Positions 39,901-54,900 of a stretch of DNA of 64,000 nt are shown here, piece by piece; the stretch's first letter is position 1; each line of letters starts with the position of its first letter. The stretch spans positions 3,451,501-3,515,500 of the forward strand of contig NC_134771.1 in assembly GCF_050436995.1 (NCBI RefSeq). The letters run 5' to 3'. This stretch comes from Anticarsia gemmatalis. Its lineage: Eukaryota; Arthropoda; Insecta; Lepidoptera; Erebidae. Position numbers and translations under genes: made by a program. Below the pieces are notes generated by a model. The model made no database searches, had not been told where the DNA came from, and worked only from the letters and a program-made list of their open reading frames with translations.

Positions 39901-42900
39901 CAGACAAAATAAAATGCCTCGATAAAAAATCAACAAATCCAGCTCCAATTGGTAATTCCGTCAAATACCAGATGTCATTTGACGAAATGGTAATCAACAT
40001 CGTTTATTTAACATGTTTGTCGTAAGTGCATTTCAAAACAGCCACCGGGTTTTCCTCATGACGTACGCAGGCAGGAATCCTACAAATATTATCAATGCGA
40101 AAGTTTGTGAGTTTGTATGTTTGATAGTTACTCTTTCACGCAAAAACTACTGAACGCATTTTAAAGGGAATTTGGTACGCAGGTAAAATACAGGTGAAAG
40201 AGTAACTATCAAACATTAAATTAATTTAATTTAATGTTTGATAGTTACTCTTTCACGCAAAAACTACTGAACGCATTTTAAAGGGAATTTGGTACGCAGG
40301 TAAAATACAGGTGAAAGACGTCTTTCACACAAAAACTACTGAACGCATTTTAAAGGGAATTTGGTACGCAGGTAAAATACAGGTGAAAGACGTCTTTCAC
40401 GCAAAAACTACTGAACGCATTTTAAAGGGAATTTGGTACGCAGGTAAAATACAACATAGGATACTTTTTGCCCTGGAAAATATCCCACTGCTGGGCAAGG
40501 GTCTCCTCCTGTAATGGAGAGGGGTAAGAATTCATCACGCTGACCAAGTGCGAGCTGGGGACTTTGTATTCCTTCAAGAACTGTGTAAAAGAACTCTCAG
40601 ACATGCAAGGTTGCATCACGTTTTCTTTCAACATATGAACAAGTGACAATTATTTCTAATCTATACTAATATTATAAAGCTGAAGAGTTTGTTTGTTTGT
40701 TTGTTTGTTTGTTTGAACGCGCTAATCTCAGGAACTACTGGTCTGATTTGAAAAATTATTTCAGTGTTAGATAGACCATTTATCGAGGAAGGCTATAGGC
40801 TATATATCATCACGCTGCGACCAATAGGAGCAGAGCACCAGTAAAAAATGTTACAAAAACGGGGAAAATTTTCATTCTCTTAATGTGACGCAAGCGAAGT
40901 TGCGCGGGTCAGCTAGTACACACATAACTCCGAAAAGTCATTTGTGTGTTGCCTCGGCACCATCGACCACTTGACCATATACTTAGACCACTGGGTTAAT
41001 TAACATATAGGATACTTATTACCCCGGGAAATGGTTAGATGCGGACGAAGTCGAAGTCAAAAGCTAGCCATACATATTCAATTCTGTTCTTCTTCTTCTT
41101 TCACTTATCGGCTATTACAGCTTATATAAAGTTGACAGTCTATGTCTGTCACCCTATTGTAAAGTTGATGAGTAAACCTGTCTATTAATATAAAACGTAA
41201 CGAATTATACTTGACAATTGACATAAGCACGTGAGTTTCACTTATTCACTTATGCGTAATGGAACTTAGCTGTTTCAGTCTCACAAGGATACTTTGAAAA
41301 GATTGTTCGCTGTTTTGTGACAATTGAAGGCTTTTTACTTGAAGGTAGCAAAAGTAGGGTCTTTGAATGTTAACCATATAAGCTTGAATTTTGAATTGCT
41401 TGTTAATCATCAGACCGTGGGGTTTTTCATATCATCAAGATAAATCAATTTCTGCCTGATTCTGCTGGGAGAATTACTTTCCTTATAGATTAAATGGAGA
41501 TTAATATTATATTTCCCTCCATGTGTTTTCCACTGCTAGGCAGAACTCCCTTTTTTAGAAATCCAATATTAACCTACAGTTTCATTGATATATTGATATT
41601 GGCCCAAGATACAGGCCTAGCCTAGTTTGGGACCTATTGTTAATCTTATGTAACTTTGTAGTTTTTCTAGAAATAAACTTTTTATCTTTTTATATGTATT
41701 ATTATTTACGACGCCAGATTCAACTCTATTAAGTTCTCTTAAAATGAATGTCATTTTGGTAAAAGATCACCCATCCAGTTTTAAACAGTAGCAACATTCC
41801 TTTTTTTTATATAGCACGTAGCATTTTCCACAATATTACCACATCCATCCATTACTAAACCGATGTTATTCTAAATATAACCATTGCACAAGCTAAGCAC
41901 ATCCGACGGGTTTGTTTACAAAACACACGCGTTTGCGGATAACACGTATACATATTGTTTATCTATACGAATCACTGTTAAGGCCGCGATGATTCTTGTT
42001 TGTTTGGACTACCGAGAGTGGAAGGTGGGAATGGAGATGAAAGATTTCTGGAAGATGAAAATGTTTTGTAGGTGGTATTTTCGTATGGATATTTGAGTAT
42101 TCACTAATCGGTGGCATTGTGTTTTTAGAGAAATATCCGGTTAATACTACCAATGCTCAAAGGCTTGGTTTAGATGGAATTTCGTGTTTTCATTTCACTT
42201 CTTATATAACAAAAGTAGACTTGTATTAGGACAAAAAAGTATGACAAGGAAGTATTTACTAATAGTACTTACCTATAATTACAGCAACTTACATTACAAC
42301 ATTATAACTAAAGAAGTAAGCTAACATATCGTATACCTTGGTGTCGGATTTTCTGAAACTAGCGTCGATTTGATTCACGTTTTTCGACGATTGTTTCGGC
42401 AATGACGTAAAATTTTCTTCATAAGAAATAGATCGGTTCTTGAGTAAATTTCTACATTCATTAAAATAAAAAATTTAAGCACATAAAGCTCGAAAATACT
42501 CCTCACATGTCCATTGACAGATTACACGCGGAACGTTCCACCTAATCTTTGAATCAAAATTACAACTGGCACCTCAATGAGCATAGTTTGTGTTCGTAAA
42601 GTTATTTATTGTATTCAGCCTAACAACACGTCGCTAATTGTGTACAAGGTCAAACACAATTAATTAATACGCGTGAAAGTTTGTTCGTATGTGTCGGGAA
42701 ATTCAAGAAAGTTAAATACCATTGAATGTGGGTACATAATACTAGCTGACACGGCAAACGTTCTTTTGCCATATAAATAAAAAAATAGTGTCACTTAGGG
42801 GAATGAAAAATGGATGTTGGCCGATTCTCAGACCTACTGAATATGCTCACAAAATTTCATGAGAATCGGTCAAGCCGTTTCGGAGGAGTATGGCAACGAA

Positions 42901-45900
42901 AACTGTGACGCGAGAATTTTATAAATAGATGAAGCTTGTTGTACCTAAAGGTGTAGACAGGTGTAATACACCCACGTTTCAATATTTACAATCTTAGTCC
43001 TATGTAATAGGGGGAGAGCCTATTGCCATTTTCTAGGCCTAATTAATATTATTAATACTTAAAATTATTAAAGTAATAAGTGCTGATGAAGTCTGTAATC
43101 TTTACTTGCTGACCAAACTGAAATGTCTTTACATAAAACTACTGAACGCAAGAAGCTGAAATTTTGCAATTATAGTACGTTTCTTAAACAGTGTGAAACT
43201 CCACCTAAAAGAGAGCAAAGGGGTTAAATCGTTAATATGAAAGATTAGCAATAAAAAATGCTGTGAATTGTGAAAACGGGAAACTTAAGTCCATGAGAAC
43301 AAACTTGGGGAACTCTTTTGTAGTTTATTCAAAACCTTTTTGTTAATTTTCTGATTTATTCTCAATTTAGGTCAATCAGAAAATGCGTACCTCTATTACG
43401 ACATTTTCTCTGATCCATAGCGGTTTTCCCAGACACCAATGGGCTGGTTTTACCACTACCATAGTACAAAAGATAGAGAAATTGCACTCATAACTCAATC
43501 TAGGTCATTAGCACAATAAAATCCAAAAAATACATCTAGAAATATGCCTCAAAAGATCTTTTAAACTGTCACACTAATTCCTATTAACCGTTAGAACTCC
43601 AATTTTGTTATAATCCCACGATTGATATAATAACGTGGTATTTTCTCAGGCCAAACTAATCTATAAAACGGTATAGTAAAAAAAATGTGTGATATTTTAT
43701 GGCCTCAAAAATGACAGCAGTATTTCTCGGTAAAATAAATGTGTAAATGTGTATGCTCAGCTATCCCTTATTAACGTAAAAACAGCTGATATAATTTAAA
43801 TAAGAAACTCTAGGAGGAGTTGCCCTAAAAATACAATACACTGATGATCATTGATCAGTGTATGTCTTTGTGGGATGATGTATCGGTGTTGTCTTGCAAA
43901 AAGATACTCGTAACCGGCGGTCCTGTACGACAAGATGTATGGATGTGAATGAAGCAAGGGAAGTTTGTAAGAATCATACCTAGTGGCGTTCTCTTGTCTC
44001 AGTCTATCCCTACGGGAAGAAGGTGTGATTTTATGTATGTATGTATACGATTGTTTATACTTTGAAATAGTCATCAAGCGTAAATTATCCTGAACGTTTA
44101 ACTACAAACGTTTCGAAGAAAAACCTCCTTCAGAGTTTTTTCTCCTGTGATTATTGTCAGTATAATAACGTGATAATTACTACATTATTTACACCGGCAG
44201 CTGCTAAATATTCATCTCACGGCGATAGAATATGAAATATTAATTAGCTGTATTAATTGTGATGTTTTCCTTAAGTAGTTCTTTTGATTCAAGATTTATG
44301 GCAGTTGAATTGCTGTTTTTTTCTGTAATTACTTGCATTTACTGACAATACAATACAATTGTTTTATAGTAACGCCTGTTATACCAAATAGTGTTAGCAG
44401 AGGTATACGAAATATACCTACGTTTCACCAATGTTTTACTTAAAATAGCAAAAACACCAAAAGATACATAATTGCTCAAAGATAAAAATCAAATTAATAA
44501 CCCAAAACTAACTATTACTAACCAAACATCACTAAAACCACGAAGAAATACCAAATTTTGGTAAAAAATAGCAATGGCAAGTTGTCAAAATTACGTAATT
44601 TTAACAAGTGTCATTATACCAACTTAATGTCAGTTATTATTAAAACATAAAAACGTCAGTGTGTGCTGGCGCAACCGTGACATCACAATGACATAAGGCT
44701 TAATACTATAGAGCGACAACTTAGAAGAGAGCCTTGTTTTTAGCGACTGGTAGAGGTAAACAATTTCAGGAGATGTTGGACTATACTTCACATTAGAATA
44801 TTTACCAATAGTTCTTCCTTCTTATCGTATAGTTAGTGGTCAATTTAGTCACGTTGTTCAAGCCGCCCAAAAGGTCTTTGACATGGCTGGACCGACTTTA
44901 ACCGTGCCCTCCGAAGCACGGAGACGCTTTGTTCAAATGTGGCCATCCATCTATTGTATGACCGCGCCAACGGCCACTTATACTACAGATCGACTGGTGA
45001 GTGCAACTGGCTATGAGTTTGGTATCGAGCTCGGTATATAGCAATAGGCTCGCCCCTATTCAATGAGACAAACATTTTATTGAAACGTTGGTAGGTATAT
45101 TTCATACACCTTCAGTTACAACAAGCATTATGTACGTATGTATTTAAAAAAAAACGTCAAGACGTGCTGGCGTGACTGTGACGTCACTATGACATAAGGC
45201 TTAATACTATAATGAGTTGTTGGGGAAAAGTTGATTCGTCTTGCATCTCGTTTGCGGTTTGGTTAAAAAGAAAAGTGGTTATGACGTTGCAGAAGGTTTT
45301 TGTGCAATTCTGAGATGAGTTGTCGTCACATTGGCTATAGAGGATAAAAGGGTTGACGAATCCTTATTGTGGTGGCCAGTCATCGTCGATTATTGTCTAT
45401 TTTCCTAGGGGAACTTTATAGGCGATAATATATTACAAGTCAAATATTAATTAAATATTGCATATTGCTAAAGTTTCGTCACTTGTACAGTATAGTTATT
45501 CGAATAAAAAAAATATAATTTTTAGACAGTTCTCGAAGCATATCTGAGCATTACTGAGCAATCATAATCACTTCAGCTGTGCACGTAGTTTCTCGGTAGA
45601 CCATGTATATAAGTTTAGACAGGGATAAGCGAAACTAGGTAATAAGTTTTGCGTTGCCCCTTCAGCGTTTCAAGTAACAAAGGATCACCAATGGTCGAAG
45701 TTTCAGTGGGTTACTACTGGCTAAAAGCCTGCACCCCCACATCTAAAGGTGCCATATTGTGGTGCCTAAAATGAACTTCCAAAATGGTAATCATAACAGT
45801 GGAACGTTTCATCAATAGATATTATAAAACGGTCCAGTCCACGAGTTTCTACGTCTACCCGTACTTAATTCACTATTGTAGTTTAGAAACAGCAGAGGAA

Positions 45901-48900
45901 AGTTCAGTACTTACCCAGTTGAATAGATCCCATAATCTGGGACGACTGTATCTTCTTGTAGGTGATCTCGCCACCCTCGCCGACGCGACGGTGGCCAATC
46001 TTCCTGTCCGACTTGTGCACCTTGCTGATGGCGCCCGAAGGCCCAACTGCCGGCTGTAATGAGAAAAATACATCATAAGCACTTTAAAAAACATGCAAAC
46101 AGAAAACATCAAGTCGGATACGCCCAAATTCAGTTGCTTTGTGGACCCAGAACCATAAAAAAAGTTCGGTGTAAGTCGATAGAAACGTCGGTTAACAAAC
46201 AAATCGTAACCTTTAAATTCTAGTCTGATCGCAATGATTTAAAAACGTTAAGTCTGAAAAGCTGGTAATATAAGAAGATAATAGGCACAAGCATTTTTAA
46301 AACTGGAGTTATTTAGGTTTAAAAATAACACTTACTATGGGTTTCTCTCGGGAAAACATCCATTGCTATAATACCAAATTATCGACCAAATCTCAAGAAT
46401 GAAATAGAAAGGATTTTTGCTTAACACGTTGCAGTTTTATAAAACAAACATTCAAGAAATAAAACAGTGGAATTTCCATCAAAATGAAAAGTCGTTTTCC
46501 TTCCTATCTGAACAAAAAATCAGCACCAATTTTATACAGAGATCTTTATTCAGAACTCACAAACAAAGCTTCTCTACCGGTCACGGCTTACACATAATTT
46601 ACACGATGGACTTCAGCCCGCTGAAAACGTTAAATATTTTATGATTCCAGACCGTATTTTTACTTTTTCACGTTTTAAATATACACAGATATCTGGTCAA
46701 GTGTCAAGGTCAGCGAATATGTTCGGTGTATTTATTTGTTATCTATTGCAAATGTTGTCTGGTCGAGAGGAAGCTGTAATTTATATTCTATTCTAGAAAT
46801 TTTGGAATCATGGCACGAGAAAAGAGTGGGTTCGATCTCACACGGACCAAATAGTTGTTTCAGGTCTGGTTCTATTTGGTGTCCGTTTTTTGTATGTTTG
46901 TAAAAGTCCCCGCGACACAAGAGCAATCCTCAGCGCTGGAGTTGTCTTTTTAGAAAACTAAACCAAAAACAATACGATAATCGATGCTGACTCTTCTCAG
47001 CACTTGCTTTTGCCGTAAACATCGTGAAGAAACTTGAGGGAGTTCTTAAAACAGTTCTTGAAAGACTGCAAAGTCCCCAATTTGGGCTGACTGGTGAACT
47101 CAAACCAATCATTATAAGAGAAGACTTGCGCCAGTGTGACAGTAATTAGTCTATTTTTAAATGCTTTTAATTCCCTCACCCTCAAACTAATAGGTTTATT
47201 TTTAGCAACAAAAAAATCTTCTTCAAGACATTGATTAATTCTATTCTAAATATAGTTTATCGAAGAAATAGTACAAAAATAAACGATTGATCGAGTTGGC
47301 AGTTAGTGGAATCGCCAATTTTAACTATGCCATCAGTGATCGCGATTTCTTCTTGAATCTTGCGCCTAAATATAACATGTCTTGATGTCGTTGTAAAATT
47401 GAATTGTGAGAATAGACCACTCAATTAAATGAACGAAAAACTTTACACATGTAAGCTCCAAGCGTACAACTTACAAGTCCAGACTTTAGTTCTTTCCTTT
47501 TCCCTTTAGTTCTTTGTGCACAAAAAAATCCTAATAAAAGTCTAAATAACATGGTCACACCAAATGCTCTATCTTTTATGGCAAAAGATGGAATGAATGA
47601 CGGAGGACACCGAAGATGTATTCATAATTTAAATACATAGACCAAAATACGATTATTCGAGCAAAATATTTAGTAATTTATGTATTTGCTTTGTGTAGAT
47701 AAGTAGCCTTTTAAAGATTTGTTGCATTAGAAACACCTCTCTTTGCAATGCATCTGATGCATCACTTTTGTATATTACACGTAAGGTATGGTAATTTTAT
47801 GTATGGTCGTAATACGATACCTCTAGAGCCAGAATATTCAATTTGTAACAAAACAAGAACCGGTTGACTAATTTAATCTGCAATTAATGGCATTTAAAAG
47901 TCGAATTATGAGAACTCTTGCACGACAAGTTTAAAGTTTCCCAAATTTATAAAACCTACCTTTTTGTGTGGAAAATAAATGACAAATATAATCTCTTCTT
48001 AAGACTTCAGAATCACTTATCGCTTTGAATAGCTGTCTGTCTGTTTGTCCAGCTAAATCTTGGGAAAAGCTATACTTATTTCGAAAAGAAAATTCAGTAA
48101 AAGATAGCTTTACTGTATGGTCTAACGACAATATGCAATATTCCGTCAAAGATTACAAATAGATCGCTATTTTAGATTATTACGTCAAAATGTGATATCT
48201 GTAATTGATTTTTAGTAGGAATTGCTATACATGAATGGGTGACACAGCGGAGTTACGATAAAATGATAATTATTGTTATTAGTAAACAGAAGATAGATAT
48301 GACATTAAAACGGCTGTTAGAAAGCAAGACTTCAATTTTAATACTCAAAAACGAGATAACTGCACGTTTGGCGCAGTGGTTAAAGTGGGCACCTCGTCGC
48401 AATTACCGTAACGCCGCGTATGGTGGGTTCTAATCCCACCCGGGACAAATTTTTGTGTGATGAGCACGGTTATTTGCTCTGAGCCCGGTTGTTAATGTAT
48501 CTGTATAAGTATGTATTTAAAAGTATATAAGTATCTTTATCAGTTATTTCGTTACCATAGTACAAGCTCAGCTAAGTTTGAAATCAAATGACCGTGTGTG
48601 AGTTGTCCAATATTTAAAAAAAAAAAAGAAATGTTTTAAAAGCTAGATAACCGGTAAAAAAAAAGAAATCACTAACACAGGTGGTTTATGACATCCTACA
48701 ACAATTTATTAAAATAAGTCTATTCAAAACTAGCTGACTCGCGCCACTTCGCTTGCGTCACAGAAGAGAATGAGTCAAAATTTTCCTCGTTTTTCCAACA
48801 TTTTTTACTGGTACTCTGCTCATATTGGTCGTAGCGTGATGATATATAGCCTATAGCCTTTCTCGATGAATGGGCTATCTAACATTGAAAGAATTTTTTA

Positions 48901-51900
48901 AATCGGACCCGTAGTTCCTGAGATTAGCGCGTTCAAACAAACAAACTCTTCAGCTTTATAATATTAGTATAGATAAGCCTGCCATTCATTCGTAAATTTT
49001 AACACAAAATGTGTACTAGATCAGAGACCGGTCTATCAAAAACTATAAGAACTAGGTATTTAGTTCGATACATTAATAAACGGTAAGAAATGTATTCATG
49101 TATTTGCAATACCGGTTTTCTAGACGATTTGGATAGAAATGTACAGTTTGAAGTTTAAAATGACTCATTAGGATATAACAAGGAGGTGATTCTGAGTGAC
49201 TTGGGCGTATGATAAAAAGGAAATTAAGTGTGAGGCACATTTTCGTTCAACAAACGAGTGTTTTTAAACAATTTTTGAAATAATAAAAGTTCTATTTAAT
49301 TCCTATTTTCAATTATTATTTTCTTACCATTCATCTTACATACATAATATCACGCCTGTTATACCCGAAGGTATAAGCCTAGGTGTATGAAATACACCTA
49401 CGTTTCGCCATTAGCAACATTAGTCCCATGTAACAGAGGATGTCCCTATAACAATTTACTAGACACGTTACTTAACTCCGGTCTACCATTGAGAAATTGT
49501 AATAAAAATTACGATAAACTAATAATAAACATTGCGTGACGCGGGAATCGAACCCGAAACAACATAATCAGCAGTCGGATACACTACCGACCGCACCAAT
49601 GAGATGGTCAAACTTATTACCTATCATTCTAATCAGCTATCACTGAATAATATAAACAACACGTTAAACACAAACGGAAGTGCCTTTAGCATTTAATTGT
49701 CAATCAATTAATTGATAAGTACAAATTAATGATCCTCGAATAAAAACCTGATATTTGTAGGCTTTCGCTTGGCGCAAACAAAATTACTTTTTAACGAGCC
49801 ACCAAGATAGATTGATGAAAGTTATTTGTGATTTTTTGATTATTTTTAAGGATTTTGGATAGAATTTTCGAAGAAGGCACCCTTTTATGGATATTGATTT
49901 GTTACGATTCTTACAAACTCCCTTTGCTTCATTAACATCCATACATCTTGTCATACAGGACTGGTTACGATTACTACGCACATGACTCTTTTTGCAAGAC
50001 ATCACCGATATGATCAGTGTATCTCTCTCTTATCTTTCTAGGCGTTCTGGACCTCCGCACAGTATTTTTTTTTGTTATTCTACATTCATTAATTCTCTGT
50101 CACAGAGAGATATAGAAACAAATTTTACCTTTGTTATTTAACAGAAAACCCTTTGAATCACGCTACATACAATTATCTACTCAATGGAACAAGCACAAGC
50201 TGTATTAGAAAAAGCCTTCGGGCGGCTTGAACAACTTGGTTGATCACTAACCATACCATAAGAAGAAGACGTATTGGAGAAACTTACCCGTTTCATTGCA
50301 CTGAACTAACCCTCTTGAAAAGGTATGGAGAAATTAACATAATTTTTAGACCCAATTACAAATCCTTAAATCCTCTATTCTTTCAAAAAGAAAATAAAAA
50401 ACACTACTTATACATTTTTATTACAAAAACACATTGACAAATAAGACCTGTACTATTTACTCATTCAAAGCGAAAATGATTCACGAACTCGTCTTAACTA
50501 CATAACGTTGATAAGACGAATCTTTTATCGCAAATATTTTTAACTGATAACGATAACAAAGTTTACAAATATATGAGTAACGTATCTGGTGTGTGATTTT
50601 TTATATCTTGAGAAGGAAGTTTAGTTTCATTTTGACGACAGTATAAAGAATGATTTGCAGATTCTTGAAGGGATGCAAAGTCTTCAACTTTTTTTTTAAT
50701 ACGTTTATTCATATAATATATCTTTATATATACACTGCCGGTCAAAAGTTTGAGACCACCTACATAAAAGAAGGAAAATGGAATAAAACTCAAAATATAA
50801 AACAAGATATTTAATTATTATTTAAAATACTTATTTACTTATATACATACTTCTAAAATAAAACAAAACAGTAGAGAAATTACGATGGTATACATCAAAA
50901 ATGCCCTTCATATCTTAAACTGATTTTTCGTCAAAAAATCCACCTTTACACTTTATCACTTTTTTCACTGGTCTCGGCATACGAGCAATTAATTTATTTA
51001 TTGTCTCTGGTGAAATATTATTCCAGCTCTCCTGTAACACCTTCCACATGTCTTCTTTGGAGGAGGGACATCAATTGTGGACATTTCTGTCCAACTCTTC
51101 CCATAAAAGCTCAATTGGATTGAGATCCGGGCTCTGAGGAGGCCACACCATGTTTTTTAACACACTTTCTGTCTCTTTTTGTTCCAAAAAGCCCCTGCAT
51201 AATTTTGAACTGTGCTTTGGATCGTTATCCTGCTGGAAAATAAATCCATCGCCGATTAATCGCAAACCAGACGGAACGGCATTTTGCTCTAGTATTTCTT
51301 TATATTGCTCCTTTTTCATAATTCCGTCGACTCGTACCAAATCTCCGGTTCCGTGGCTCGAGAAACATCCCCAGACCATAATGGAACCACCTCCATGCCT
51401 GACTGTTGGCACCACACAGTCTGGCATCATCTTTTCCTCGGCGCTACGTCGAACAAAAACTCGTCGTTTTGATCCAAATATTTCAAATTTGGATTCATCT
51501 GCCCAAATAACTTTTTTAAAGTCTTCTTCAGACCAGTCTCGATGGGTAAGGGCCCACTGCATCCGTTTCCGTTTGTTTTGTGGCCTTAGTAGTGGTTTTC
51601 GTACAGCGACGCGACCAAACAACTTGGCATCTCTCAATCGTCTTTTACTGTAGTCACTGACACAGGTTCGGATCGGGTTTTATTCACTTCAGCGCAGATT
51701 TCTGGTGCTGTTAGGCGTCTATTCCGCTTGCTGGTAACGACGATAAAATTATCCTCGCTAGAAGTAGTAGCTCTCGGCCTTCCTGACCGCGGACGATCTT
51801 GATTAGTGCCAGTCTCCTTGTATCGGGTTATTGCGTTATGAACACAAGTCTTCGACAACTTAAGTTGAGAGGCAATCTCACGTTCAGATTTGCCTTCGTT

Positions 51901-54900
51901 GTGTAAAACAACTATGACAGCACGAGTTTCACTGCAAATTTCGCGCACTTTTCCCATTTTAAGATGTCTTCACTGTCACAAGGATGAGCTCAGACTAAAC
52001 GAGATAAAATAAGATTAACTTCATGAAAACTCAGGTAATAAATCTGTTTTAAAACGTTTAAATAATCCTAAATTCCAGTTAACAAGAAACAAAAGCAAAA
52101 TATTCAATGTTTTGGTCGGCTCATAAAAAAATTACAATGATTTACCATTTGGTCGTTGCGCGGCGTTCATTGATGTTTTGAAACAATAGACCTTTCTAGG
52201 ACGATAATATAAAAATATATAAAAAAAAGGTTCTTAGAAATTCTCTAATAACAATCGAATACACAGATGTTCAAATTAGGGCTTTACCATATGTACTTTT
52301 GAAATAATTTGTTGGTGACGAAGATTCTTACAAGTGGTCTCAAACTTTTGACCGGCAGTGTATATAATTCTTCTGTAAGTGTGTATGTCACTGAACTTCT
52401 CTTAAACGACTGGACCGATTTTGATGAAATTTTTTGTGTGTGTTCAAGGGGATCTGAGAATGGTTTAGATTCACAATTTTGGAAAATGCTTTTTAATAAA
52501 TTTTTACAAATTAAAGACGTGTAGACAGAACAACGTCTGTCGGGTCCGCTAGTGACATTATAAAATACATACAAAAATCGCCAATGAGATGGACTCAAGC
52601 CATGGTCATTATTAGTCATTCTTAGAAAACCTTGTCTAGATTTAGATTTAAATTACAAAATGTATAGGAATGTTAGTTTCTATTGTAAAGGTAGTTATCC
52701 CAATGGTAATACGGAGCGTACTCGATTCTTAAAGGAACAAGTATCAGTGTAAACGTCTAAATGTCACAAGACCTACTTAGCGCGGAACTTTTTATTTAAA
52801 AGATAATAAAAAAAAAATATTTGTTGTTACGTTAATCCACACGAAAGCCTGAAACATTTAAGTTCACGCTTCGCTCTTAAACCGACTTTGATAAAACTTT
52901 GTACGGGTTGTATGGAGATAATTGAAGACCCGGGATGAAGTATAGTCCGTTTTATATTAAATTCAACCCGTAAATGGCTAAAATTAGGGGTTGAAATTTT
53001 GTACGCCGCGCGGGTCAGCTTATCATAATACGACAGGTATCTATTAAACTTTATTGTTATACTTACTTCATGCCAACAATAGCACGATTCTCTACAATCA
53101 GTACTATCGACTATATACTGATTCTCTACAGACGGTACTATCGAGTATCCATAGATTGACATTTTCTTTTTTCTTTTAAAAAAGACAACTCCCGCACTAA
53201 GAATTGCTCTTGTGTCGCGGGGACTTTTACAAACATACAAACAACGGACACAAAGCACAACCAGACCCGAAGCAATTATTTGTGGATCGCACAAATAATT
53301 GCTCCGTGTGGGAATCGAACCCACGACCTCCCGTTGCAGTGGTATCGGCGTGGCGACCTAAACCACTGCGCCACGGAGGCAGTCAAAACATACTGCAAAA
53401 ATAGTTCTTACAGCATCCACTAGAGGCGCTGATCAGATTTTCATACACTTCTCGATAGCTAGCCTGTTGTCGCTAGGTCAAATAAATAATGCTAAAGAAT
53501 CCTCACACAAAGGAATTCGCGATCAACATCTAGTCTAGCCACTCAACTCATTATTGTTAAGTTCAATGACCCAGTCCAATTTTGGTGTACGTTGTAGCGT
53601 GGGCGGCTGGAGCTATTAATAAAACTAGGTGAAAAAGGTGTAGGGTACACCGTACACTGCCAAATTAGGATTTGGAGCGGATAGTCTGAAATGTTCAGAG
53701 CTTGAGCTTATTTAAATGTTTTTGTTTGGTACTTGTAGTACCTGCCTAAAGTACCGTTCGATTGAATACTACAAAGTGTAGCTATTAACAATGCTAGTCT
53801 CATGTGAACTGCGGTAAAGAGTATAAGTATTTTGAAAAATCAGCAAATAACTTTACCCAGGTCGAGTCGAACCCGTGACCTCGATATCGGCAATCCGAAA
53901 CACTACCGTACAGACTAAAGAGACACCTTATTTATGGTAAAAAAAACAAAAATCATCAATCTAATCTCAAACAATTGCATATACAATACTTTTTAAAACC
54001 CATAGCTGGGCAAGGGTTACTCTCGAATGAGGGAGGGATTAGGCCTTAAACCCCAGTATATATTACATACATAAAATTACGCTTATTCCTATAGGGATAG
54101 GCAGAGACTAAAGAACGCCACTTGGTACGATCCTTAAAACTGCCCTTGTCTCAGTCACATCAGAGTATATAATAGTAGCAGAAAACACATTTTTAAAGTA
54201 CTCAAACTTCAACATTCTACTTTACCTATATTTTGTAATTCAAAGTAATTATGACTGTCGCTTCCATCACTTCAAATAAAACAAAAGGATTAGGGGGAGG
54301 CGTGTTTAATTCGCATTCCGAGCTAAGATTACCGCTTCGGATATCTTTAGACGAAGCCTGGGCGGAGGCTGTTACGTAATTACTAGGGCGAAATAAGGAT
54401 TGAATACGAGTGAAAGGGCTGTGACAAAGTGATCGGATAGATAACAAAGCCTAGAAGAACTAGCACATAGATTGGAGTATAGTTAAGTATAATATTTAAG
54501 GTTATATTTAAGATGGGCGACTGGTCAAAAATGCAGCTTCTTTCATGCCTTCCGAACAGGACTAGGTAGTGCGATGAACACAGATGATGAAGAGAGGACA
54601 CGCGGCTGTTTAAAAAAATATTAGGTCGGGGATAAAGTCTTTTCTTATTATAGTATGTATGAACTTGTAATAAAATCTTTTTGGCTTCAAAAATCACAAA
54701 TGAGTACACGGTTCATTAGGTTTCTTTCAGTGAGCTCGTGAGGTACCCAAATATCGATCTTTTTTGTGTAGAGAAAAGATTTTATTACAAGTTCATACAT
54801 ACTATAATGCGAAAAGACTTTTTCCCCGACCTAATATATAAATGGTATGAGGCAGACGATTGTCTAAACGATATAGGCGTCTGGTTTGGACTGCTGCCGA

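Larger units (their letters stand above)
29831..45914. other. 16-kb intron 3
   Basis: The intron between exons 3 and 4 holds most of the Helitron, SINE and MITE copies listed separately. Stretches 30920-31450, 32400-34160, 38540-39050 and 41050-42730 show nothing beyond AT-rich sequence and faint repeat traces. Confidence 0.5.
50721..52552 (+). mobile_element. short Helitron, family 3, with a Tc1 inside
   Basis: The left piece starts TCTTTATATATA at 50721 and is cut at 50732. The right piece resumes TATATAATTCTTCTGTAAGT at 52361 and runs to GACAG...CTGTC (hairpin) and GGGTCCGCTAG at 52552. It is flanked by A and T. Removing the Tc1 leaves about 204 bases of non-coding Helitron. Confidence 0.85.

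Noticed and set aside
48361..48440. Possible tRNA gene on the plus strand
   Set aside because: A and B boxes are present, but the sequence continues into a SINE body with a poly(A) tail and another full copy exists at 28160-28421.
52827..53324. 165-codon minus-strand frame
   Set aside because: It spans a SINE C copy and a Helitron fragment; chance openness over repeats.
53310..53384. Possible tRNA gene on the minus strand
   Set aside because: Same reason: it is the head of SINE family C.
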